Translations under genes and position numbers: made by a program | Source of the DNA: JBLRWS01 sp047921075 | GTDB taxonomy: Bacteria > Bacteroidota > Rhodothermia > Balneolales > Balneolaceae | DNA length: 5,020 nucleotides | NCBI GenBank assembly: GCA_047921075.1 | Contig: JBLRWS010000112.1 | Span: 1 to 5,020, forward strand | Reading direction: 5' to 3' | The notes under the pieces: model-generated | Seen by the model: only the letters and a program-made list of their open reading frames with translations | What the model was told of the DNA's origin: nothing | The model's database searches: none | Shown: positions 1-5,020 of the stretch, in pieces | Layout: every line of letters starts with the position of its first letter | Numbering within the stretch: position 1 is the first letter of the stretch

Positions 1-86
1 TGTGGCGGATCGACATCCTGAATGGCCAGAAAAAAGCCGGAAGCGAATAGCAGAAGTGATAAAATATGTCGGGCAGAAGTTTTCAT
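1..86 (-). CDS. 5' end of a divergent gene for a probable exported protein (partial, runs off left edge)
   Basis: Read on the minus strand from an ATG at 86-84, the first 28 codons begin MKTSARHILSLLLF and continue ASGFFLAIQDVDPP, and the frame is open to the window edge. This looks like a bacterial signal peptide or N-terminal membrane anchor: a short basic n-region (K2, R6, H7), about 15 hydrophobic residues (I8-I22), then an acidic, proline-containing stretch (DVDPP). No clean AxA cleavage site is visible and there is no lipobox cysteine. I chose the ATG because it places the hydrophobic segment correctly. The frame stays open upstream to about position 282, but that translation (many Pro, Cys and Lys) does not look like protein. 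No strong Shine-Dalgarno precedes the ATG, as for the other genes here. The product is not identifiable from 28 residues. Its position, head to head with a SusC/SusD pair, suggests an exported enzyme or binding protein of the same locus, which is inference only. Confidence 0.55.
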   Translation of the reverse strand, partial: MKTSARHILSLLLFASGFFLAIQDVDPP

Positions 87-290
87 ATGCACCAATAAGA
101 AAGGTTTTCCGGGCAAAAGGGTTCCGGTTACAGGAGGACAAAATACGGATTTTGAGGGTAAGTTATTGGGCAATGGGTATTTCTGCAAAGGCCTGTAGCC
201 CGTTGCGTAAGAGCACACAACGCACTCCTTCAATTCACATCTGTTCCGAGTTGGGTAAGGTTGAGTTGCACTCCCGGCACATCATTTATT

Positions 291-304
291 TGGAAACGCT
301 TCCA
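291..304. promoter_or_regulatory. Candidate LacI-family-type operator palindrome
   Basis: The sequence TGGAAACGCTTCCA is an inverted repeat with five perfect pairs on each side (TGGAA/TTCCA) around ACGC, and 12 of 14 positions are symmetric. A palindrome of about 14 bp with a central CG, preceded by A and followed by T-rich positions, is the usual form of sites bound by LacI/GalR-family regulators; it fits the relaxed pattern TGNNANCGNTNNCA. It lies 121 bases upstream of the SusC start codon and about 200 bases upstream of the divergent ATG, so it could serve either gene. LacI-family regulators commonly control carbohydrate uptake loci, which fits the context. No regulator gene is in the window, and a 14-bp site can arise by chance. 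Confidence 0.4.
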
Positions 305-309
305 CAATT

Positions 310-331
310 TTTGCCATACAATCGATGCAAA
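310..331. repeat. Short imperfect inverted repeat, alternative pairing partner
   Basis: TTTGC (310-314) pairs with GCAAA (327-331). After an unpaired C at 315, AT (316-317) pairs with AT (325-326), leaving a 7-base loop. The 3' arm overlaps the 5' arm of the stronger inverted repeat at 328-354, so both structures cannot form at once on one strand. It may be a weak protein-binding palindrome or simply chance in AT-rich DNA. Confidence 0.25.
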
Positions 332-354
332 GTACTTGCTTTTACAAGACTTTG
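328..354. repeat. Inverted repeat upstream of the SusC gene
   Basis: The 5' arm CAAAGTACTTG (328-338) and the 3' arm CAAGACTTTG (345-354) are reverse complements apart from one extra A at 334, separated by the 6-base spacer CTTTTA. This gives 10 base pairs with a single bulge. No T-run follows, so it is not an intrinsic terminator. Its last bases (TTTG, 351-354) coincide with the upstream element of the candidate promoter at 351-380, so a protein bound here would be placed to block or recruit RNA polymerase. If transcription instead starts further upstream, it would be a hairpin in the mRNA leader. The repeat itself is seen directly; its role is inferred. Confidence 0.45.
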
Positions 355-380
355 TGCCGTATTTCACATGTTGTATTTAC
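351..380 (+). promoter_or_regulatory. Possible promoter of the SusC-SusD unit
   Basis: TTTG at 351-354 is followed after exactly 19 bases by TATTTAC (374-380). Bacteroidota promoters typically have a -33 TTTG and a -7 TAnnTTTG separated by about 19 bases. Here the -33 element and spacing fit, but the -7 element keeps only the TAnnT part. The same bases can be read as a sigma70-type pair, TTGTGC (352-357) and TATTTA (374-379) with 16 bases between. A start near 386-388 would give a leader of about 40 bases. This is a weak match and the only reasonable candidate I found. Confidence 0.25.
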
Positions 381-425
381 AAATTTTAATATTATCAGCG
401 ACAAACACTAACTAAAACACAGAGT

Positions 426-3338
426 ATGAAAAATCGATACCGACGCATTTTTAGACGATGTTTTTTATCGCTTGTTCTGCTGCCATTTTTATGTATTGCA
501 TCAATGGCACAGGACCTTGTAATAACCGGCGAGATCAATGATATCGCCGGCAACCCGCTTACGGGAGCAACCGTTTCGATTACAGAGCTGCCCGGACTCG
601 GAACGGCCGTTGGGCCTGATGGCACGTATACATTGCGTGTACCCTCCAACCGGCTTAACAGGCAATCTGCAACGCTGATTGTCCGCTTTGTCTCCTACAG
701 AACAGAACGAACTGAAATTACGCTGGAGCCCGGACAGATTGTTCGGGATTTCACTCTCAGGGATGATCTGCTTCAGCTTGATGAGGTGGTTGTAACGGGC
801 CAGGGATCGGTGACTGATCGCCGGCGTCTTTCCTCGCCTATCGAGACCATCAGTGCCCGGCAAATTGAAAATTCGACGGCCACCTCTGTTGATCAGCTAC
901 TGCAGGGAAATATTCCCGGAGCCAACGTTCGCCTGCAATCGGCACAACCCGGGCAGGCTGGGCTTATCAATCTTCGTGGCATAACCAGTGCCACAGGAAG
1001 CCAGACTCCGGTTATTTATATTGACGGTATTCGGGTAGACAACGACATCAACACCAGCCCCAGCGGTGGCGGGGAGTCCACCAGCGCTATAGCAGACTTG
1101 CTGGTAAGTGATATTGAACGTATTGAGGTAACCAAAGGCGGGGCGGCCTCTACCCTTTTCGGCTCTGATGCGTCCAATGGGGTCATTCAGATTTTTACAA
1201 AACGAGGGGTCTCGGGCGCACCCCGCATCTCGATCCGCTCGGAACAGGGTGTCGATATCCCTATCGACCAGTTCCTGACCGATACAGGATTTGCATTCCC
1301 TAACCAGGTGGAAAATCCCGACAATCCAAATTTCGGGCAAAACCGTTTTCTAAAAGACAACTTTCTTCAAAACGGCTACTTCCAAAGCTACTCGGCCAGT
1401 ATTTCAGGTGGTACGCCCGACCTGCTCTACTCTATGAGCGGCCAAATTCGGGATTCAGAAGGTGTTCAGCCACTAAATGATAATACCAGCTACAACTTCC
1501 GGGGTACCATGCGGGTTAACTTTGAGGACAACCTCAACCTCGATATCAGTGCCGGTTATACCCGTTCGCAATTCAACCGCATCTTTAACGGAGAAGCGAT
1601 TGCCGATCCACTCACCGCTTTTGAAGTAGGAGATGCCTTCTTCTTTTCCGGTCAATCCTCCAACACGCCCTTTCAAGATGTGCTGGACGTATTTCTTGAT
1701 GGCGGCCTAACGGAAAAAGTAGACCGCTTCCAGTTTTCGGGATCGCTGGGCTACAACCCGATTCCTACTCAGACGAACAAGTTGACAGCCGGAATCGATT
1801 TCCGCTCAAACTCTCAGCGTAATTCAAACTCAGCCTTTAGCGACGATCTGTTTGGTACTCAAAATGGCTTCATTCAGCGTTTTGACCGCGAAGCGATCAA
1901 CATTACACTTGAGTATGTGGGGGAATACTCTCACACCATTTCTCCGGTCGTAACCAGCATAACCAAATTTGGTGCACAGGGATTTAGACGTACCATTTCT
2001 ACATTTGTAGGAAGCGGTGAGAATTTTGCCCTTCCCGGAATTGACGATTTTGGTAATGCCGGAACCATTAACGCGAGTGAGAATCGCCGGGCTGTTTTTA
2101 GTGGCGGATTTTTTGCCGTGCAGGAAGTGGACTTGTATGATCGCTGGTTTTTGAACGCAGGCCTTCGGCTGGATGGCAACAGTGCATTCGGTAGCGACAT
2201 TGGTCTTGTGGCCTATCCGCGAGCCGGTGCAGCTTACGAGCTTTCAGCAGAAGATTTCTGGCGGGATACCTTCGGAAGCGCATGGGGCCAAATGAAGCTT
2301 CGTGCCAGTTATGGCGAGACCGGAAACTTCCCCGAAGAGTTCCGTCGCGATCTCACCTTTTCGGCTACCGCTTTTCGTGATGAAAGTGCTCCGCGGTTTG
2401 CAAACCCCGGTAATGACGAGCTGAACGTAGAGCGTACCCGCACCTGGGAATTTGGTTTTGATGCCGCTTTCTGGGAAGAGCGTGTCGGTGTTAACTTTAC
2501 CTGGTTCTCGGCAACCACCGACGATGCCCTTTTCTTTGTGCCGGAGCCACCGGCGTTAGGGCGTGGTTCTCAGCAACGGAATGTCGGAACTATTGAAAAC
2601 GAGGGGCTTGAGGTCTTTCTGCGTGCAAACCTGATTCGTGCGCGTAATTTCGATTTTACGATCAACAGCAGCTTCTCCACATTTACCAACGAGGTAACCG
2701 ATATGGGAACCGCGCCTGATTTTACTGCCGGTACCCGAAGCCAGCGTGTCTCGCTGGGACAACCCGTTGGCGCGTGGTGGGTAACCACACCGGTCGACTC
2801 CAATGGCGACGGACTCCTCGATTCATCCGAAACACAATTCACCGGCTCTACACCCTTCCCTTTAAAAACCGGATCGGTTGGATTTCAGGCTCGATTCTTT
2901 AATCAACTTTCCGTTTCGGCTAATGCCGATTATGCCTGGGACTTTGAAGTATTTGATGCCGGTGGCTGGTGGTCGTGGTTCAATGGGCTTGATCGTGCCG
3001 TATTTCCTGACCGATTTGACCTTGACGGCAATCCTGATGGGTCATTTAACCCCACAACGGCTCGGGTCGTTTTGCTCGAACCGGGCGACTATTTCAAGCT
3101 TCGCGAAGTGTCTGTTCGTTACGAACTTCCACAATCCTTTAAATCGAATCTTGGTTTGATTAACGCTTCCGTTTTTGCAACCGGCCGCAACCTTTGGATG
3201 TGGACCAAATCGGACAAGCTTGATCCGGAAATGTCGGGTGTGAACGCCGGGGGCTCAAACCTGCAGCTTGGTGGTGCCCAGAGTATTACCCTGCCTGCAC
3301 CTACCCAGCTTCGCTTCGGTGTAGCTTTTACATTTTAA
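426..3338 (+). CDS. SusC/RagA-family TonB-dependent outer-membrane transporter
   Basis: This is the barrel component of a SusC-SusD uptake complex, importing an unidentified ligand (oligosaccharide or peptide in known relatives) across the outer membrane with TonB-ExbBD energy. Residues 1-28 form a signal peptide with a very basic n-region (KNRYRRIFRR) and likely cleavage at SMA28-Q29. Residues about 31-112 are a carboxypeptidase-regulatory-like beta-sandwich domain (ITGEINDIAGNPLTGATVSI). The TonB-interacting motif LDEVVVTG is at 118-125. The plug follows at about 130-260, with QGNIPGANVRLQS, the INLRG motif, PVIYIDGIRV (195-204) and IERIEVTKGGAASTLFG leading to NGVIQIFTKRG (251-261). The rest is barrel, with family features GDYFKLREVSVRYELP (887-902), TGRNLWMWTKSDKLDPE (919-935) and a terminal Phe (AFTF) expected for BAM assembly. 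At 970 aa the length is normal and no frameshift is seen. There is no N-terminal STN domain. The ATG at 426 gives a complete signal peptide and has no Shine-Dalgarno. SusD follows after 24 bases. The family is certain; the substrate is unknown. Confidence 0.97.
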   Translation: MKNRYRRIFRRCFLSLVLLPFLCIASMAQDLVITGEINDIAGNPLTGATVSITELPGLGTAVGPDGTYTLRVPSNRLNRQSATLIVRFVSYRTERTEITLEPGQIVRDFTLRDDLLQLDEVVVTGQGSVTDRRRLSSPIETISARQIENSTATSVDQLLQGNIPGANVRLQSAQPGQAGLINLRGITSATGSQTPVIYIDGIRVDNDINTSPSGGGESTSAIADLLVSDIERIEVTKGGAASTLFGSDASNGVIQIFTKRGVSGAPRISIRSEQGVDIPIDQFLTDTGFAFPNQVENPDNPNFGQNRFLKDNFLQNGYFQSYSASISGGTPDLLYSMSGQIRDSEGVQPLNDNTSYNFRGTMRVNFEDNLNLDISAGYTRSQFNRIFNGEAIADPLTAFEVGDAFFFSGQSSNTPFQDVLDVFLDGGLTEKVDRFQFSGSLGYNPIPTQTNKLTAGIDFRSNSQRNSNSAFSDDLFGTQNGFIQRFDREAINITLEYVGEYSHTISPVVTSITKFGAQGFRRTISTFVGSGENFALPGIDDFGNAGTINASENRRAVFSGGFFAVQEVDLYDRWFLNAGLRLDGNSAFGSDIGLVAYPRAGAAYELSAEDFWRDTFGSAWGQMKLRASYGETGNFPEEFRRDLTFSATAFRDESAPRFANPGNDELNVERTRTWEFGFDAAFWEERVGVNFTWFSATTDDALFFVPEPPALGRGSQQRNVGTIENEGLEVFLRANLIRARNFDFTINSSFSTFTNEVTDMGTAPDFTAGTRSQRVSLGQPVGAWWVTTPVDSNGDGLLDSSETQFTGSTPFPLKTGSVGFQARFFNQLSVSANADYAWDFEVFDAGGWWSWFNGLDRAVFPDRFDLDGNPDGSFNPTTARVVLLEPGDYFKLREVSVRYELPQSFKSNLGLINASVFATGRNLWMWTKSDKLDPEMSGVNAGGSNLQLGGAQSITLPAPTQLRFGVAFTF

Positions 3339-3362
3339 TCCAAACCAGTAATCAAACACGAT

Positions 3363-4892
3363 ATGAAATCATCAAAACGATTTATCCATTATCTCGCTGC
3401 ATTTGTGTTGATTGGGTTTGGCACAATATTGCACGGTTGCGACTTTTTAGACCCAACCGAAGTTAGTAACCCACAAGCAACACCGGAAGATCTGGCACGG
3501 GCCGCTGAACCTGTTCGTGCTATGATGCCGGGATTAGAAGCGCAATTTGCGCGAGCACTTGGCTCCAATGTGGTGATCACAGAAACCGTAAGTGACAACT
3601 ACTCGGTGCATGGCACGGGAATCAGTTCACAGTTTGATTTTCCCCGACAGTTAACGATCGACGAAGGTGCAACCAACGGTACCGGTGCAACCCAAGGTGC
3701 CTACTGGAACGCCTCCGAACTACGGGCGCTTGCAACCTTTGTGATTGACGATATCATTCCCGGCGATCAGACTGCTTCATCGCAAGATATTGCGCGTGTC
3801 TTTTACTACCGCGGTATGGCTCACCTCTTTCAGGGTGAAAACTTCGTAGGTGCCGTGCTGGAACGTGAAGGAGATGTAGTGCCTGCCAGAACCCTTCTTG
3901 AACTGGCAGCAGGAGACTTTCAGGAATCCCTGAACCGATCCGGCTCCGGTGTTTTTGCAACCGCAAGCCGTGCCGCACTCGCCCGAACACACCGTGCACT
4001 TGGCAATGAAGTACAAGCCGCTAATTTTGCAACGCAGGTATTGAATGACAGTCCAACCTTCCTGTTTGGGCAGCCGTTTGATGATAACCTGAGCAATGCG
4101 CCTTACATCTTCATTGTGCAGCGTGCCCTTAAAGAGCTGCAGCCCCTGCCACGCCTCGATTTCCTCGATCCAAAATACACGACTCGAGAATCGGAGATTC
4201 CGGTTGCAAAAGCGGAGGAGATGCACCTTATTCTCGCGGAAGCCGCCCTTACCGGCGCGCCTGATCTCGGGGCGGCACGCCAGCACTTAATCAATGCCAT
4301 TAATCTGGCAAATAATGAGTCAGCCGGCCGTGTTCGAGTACCCTTCGAAGAGAATGATCAGCGCCTTAATAACGACCTTGAGGCGCGGCCACGACATGAT
4401 CTGTTTCGGGTGAAAGCCAGCCCCGACGCCCCCGAGCGTGAAAATCTTGTGCTTACACGTCCCGGCACAATCGAAACGCCAACCGTTTCGGGAACATCAT
4501 TCACGGAAGCAGACATAAACAATGCCGCTACTGCAGACGAGCTGATCTACCTGTTGTACAATCTGCGTCAGGAAATCCTTTTCCTCGAAGGGCGACGATT
4601 GCATGATCTTGGTATCCGCCTGAACATTATGCTCCGGGAGCTGGATGCCAATCAAAGCGTCACGCGCAGCTCACTCGGGGTGGATACATTTGTTCCGGCT
4701 TACATTCCCTCGAGCAATGAGATGGATCTGTTTGACCCCTCATCTCCCTATCCCGGAGGTGAGCCTGACGATCCCCAAAACCCAACCGTAACCACTCAGG
4801 TAATCACCATCATGCACGACTTGAATGAACGGCTAACCAATCAGCGGGGAACGGTTCTTGGCAACCCGTTTGTAGGTGTGCCCGGTTCATAA
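3363..4892 (+). CDS. SusD/RagB-family ligand-binding outer-membrane lipoprotein
   Basis: This is the predicted surface lipoprotein that forms the lid over the SusC barrel and binds the ligand. Residues 1-25 are a lipoprotein signal peptide (KSSKR, then a hydrophobic core) ending in LHGC with lipidated Cys26; His at -2 is less usual than Ala or Ser. The mature start, CDFLDPTEVSNPQ, is typical of SusD proteins, with acidic residues just after the cysteine that favour surface export in Bacteroidota. Helical TPR-like regions include ARVFYYRGMAHLFQGENF (about 144-161) and AEEMHLILAEAALTGAPDLG (284-303). The conserved block LRQEILFLEGRRLHDLGIRL (401-420) matches the family's R-x-E-L-x-F-E-G-x-R-x-x-D-L pattern. 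Near the C-terminus, PAYIPSSNEMDLFD (445-458) corresponds to the family's P-x-P-x-x-E-x-x-x-N region, followed by a Pro/Asp/Gly-rich stretch (459-474). At 509 aa it is of usual length and intact. It begins 24 bases after SusC and is followed by a terminator, so it is the last gene of the unit. No ligand can be inferred. Confidence 0.95.
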   Translation: MKSSKRFIHYLAAFVLIGFGTILHGCDFLDPTEVSNPQATPEDLARAAEPVRAMMPGLEAQFARALGSNVVITETVSDNYSVHGTGISSQFDFPRQLTIDEGATNGTGATQGAYWNASELRALATFVIDDIIPGDQTASSQDIARVFYYRGMAHLFQGENFVGAVLEREGDVVPARTLLELAAGDFQESLNRSGSGVFATASRAALARTHRALGNEVQAANFATQVLNDSPTFLFGQPFDDNLSNAPYIFIVQRALKELQPLPRLDFLDPKYTTRESEIPVAKAEEMHLILAEAALTGAPDLGAARQHLINAINLANNESAGRVRVPFEENDQRLNNDLEARPRHDLFRVKASPDAPERENLVLTRPGTIETPTVSGTSFTEADINNAATADELIYLLYNLRQEILFLEGRRLHDLGIRLNIMLRELDANQSVTRSSLGVDTFVPAYIPSSNEMDLFDPSSPYPGGEPDDPQNPTVTTQVITIMHDLNERLTNQRGTVLGNPFVGVPGS

Positions 4893-4926
4893 AAGCAAGC
4901 AATACGTCTTCTAATTGATTAAGAAC

Positions 4927-4959
4927 GAGCCCTGTCGAATTCCCGGCAGGGCTCTTTTT
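4927..4959 (+). terminator. Intrinsic terminator after the SusD gene
   Basis: The arms GAGCCCTGTCG (4927-4937) and CGGCAGGGCTC (4944-4954) form an 11-bp GC-rich stem with one G-T pair, a 6-base loop (AATTCC), and a run of five T (4955-4959). It starts 34 bases after the SusD stop codon. This closes the SusC-SusD transcription unit, so no further gene need be co-transcribed. Read on the minus strand the stem is followed by GTTCTT, a poor T-tract, so any activity for a convergent gene would be weaker. Confidence 0.92.
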
Positions 4960-5020
4960 ATGTATTCATTCCAACCCTGGACAGCAAATGGCTTCTACCT
5001 GCTATTCCTCTCCACAAAAT

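Larger units (their letters stand above)
87..425. promoter_or_regulatory. Divergent intergenic control region
   Basis: These 339 bases separate the start codons of the divergent minus-strand gene and the SusC gene, so they should carry the promoters for both. A plus-strand reading frame spans nearly all of it (2-415), but the translation is rich in Arg, Lys and Cys, resembles no family, has no ribosome binding site, and is antisense to the signal peptide at the left edge. I therefore treat the region as non-coding. The half nearest SusC is AT-rich and holds several inverted repeats, listed separately (291-304, 310-331, 328-354), and a possible promoter (351-380). In the half nearest the minus-strand gene I found only a loose TATTTTG match (minus strand, 145-139) without a convincing upstream element. 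Confidence 0.6.

Noticed and set aside
132..137. Plus-strand AGGAGG that looks like a strong ribosome binding site
   Set aside because: No ATG follows at a suitable distance. The only nearby start-like codon (TTG at 152-154) opens a frame without protein-like character.
200..223. Small hairpin CGTTG ... CAACG in the intergenic region
   Set aside because: Only five clean pairs plus two after a mismatch. This is too short to distinguish from chance, and it has no position relative to a promoter that would suggest a role.
216..230. AAGGAG (minus strand, 230-225) six bases before an in-frame GTG (218-216), a possible earlier start for the divergent gene
   Set aside because: Starting there would put about 44 mostly Pro/Lys/Cys-rich residues before the hydrophobic signal segment and destroy a well-formed signal peptide. 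The other genes here do not use Shine-Dalgarno sites.
226..245. tRNA-like T-loop (TTCAATTC)
   Set aside because: The flanking bases do not form the five-pair T-stem, and no acceptor or anticodon stem can be built around it.
2..415. Plus-strand open frame of 137 codons ahead of SusC
   Set aside because: It starts at a GTG at the window edge, has no ribosome site, has an Arg/Lys/Cys-rich translation unlike any family, overlaps the antisense signal peptide at 1-86, and runs through the inverted repeats and promoter candidate up to 11 bases before the SusC ATG.
501..2842. Several open frames antisense to the SusC gene (for example 501-863, 897-1340, 1931-2200, 2309-2518)
   Set aside because: The translations show no family features, and the sense strand is fully explained by the conserved transporter. 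They are by-products of sense codon composition.
2878..3159. 93-codon plus-strand frame inside the SusC gene in another frame
   Set aside because: It overlaps the conserved C-terminal barrel of SusC and its translation resembles nothing known.
3754..4286. Antisense frames within the SusD gene (3754-3999, 3777-4286)
   Set aside because: They are antisense to conserved SusD helices, and their translations are Arg/Cys/His-rich without recognisable domains.
4938..4943. Bidirectional use of the terminator
   Set aside because: The stem is symmetric, but on the minus strand it is followed by GTTCTT rather than a T-run, and no convergent gene is established.
4958..5020. Possible tail of a convergent minus-strand gene ending in TAA at 4960-4958, or a plus-strand start at ATG 4960-4962
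   Set aside because: The minus-strand frame gives 20 residues ending RVGMNT before the stop, and the plus frame begins MYSFQPW directly in the terminator T-tract. Both are open only because the stretch is short. Sequence beyond the right edge would decide; neither is supported here.

Overview
This window holds one SusC/SusD-type outer-membrane uptake pair. In order there is the extreme 5' end of a divergent gene that leaves the left edge on the minus strand (1-86), an intergenic control region of about 340 bases (87-425), a SusC/RagA-family TonB-dependent transporter (426-3338, 970 aa), its SusD/RagB-family surface lipoprotein partner (3363-4892, 509 aa), and a strong intrinsic terminator (4927-4959). 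The last 60 bases carry no assignable gene.

Adjacent SusC and SusD genes are characteristic of the Bacteroidota and close relatives (Balneolota, Rhodothermota and neighbouring lineages). Both full genes lack a Shine-Dalgarno sequence and have A-rich, G-poor leaders, which fits those phyla. Coding base composition is moderate, with neither strong AT nor strong GC bias. I would guess a free-living Balneolales/Rhodothermales-like or other environmental Bacteroidota organism rather than a gut Bacteroides, but the sequence does not settle this.

SusC would form a 22-stranded barrel in the outer membrane, energised by TonB-ExbBD. The SusD lipoprotein would act as the lid that captures a ligand (typically an oligosaccharide, sometimes a peptide) and passes it to the barrel. 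The two genes are 24 bases apart and end at one terminator, so they very probably form a two-gene transcription unit. No glycoside hydrolase, peptidase, sulfatase or regulator is complete inside the window, so the substrate cannot be named. The divergent gene begins with a convincing signal peptide and may encode an exported protein of the same locus.

I found no undescribed system here. The parts most worth a second look are in the 339-base divergent intergenic region. These are a 14-bp imperfect palindrome with a central CG that resembles a LacI-family operator, a longer inverted repeat overlapping the -35/-33 part of a candidate promoter, and an alternative upstream pairing partner for the same bases. 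The transporter has no STN signalling domain, which argues against control by an ECF sigma/anti-sigma pair and makes a DNA-binding regulator acting at these palindromes more likely.
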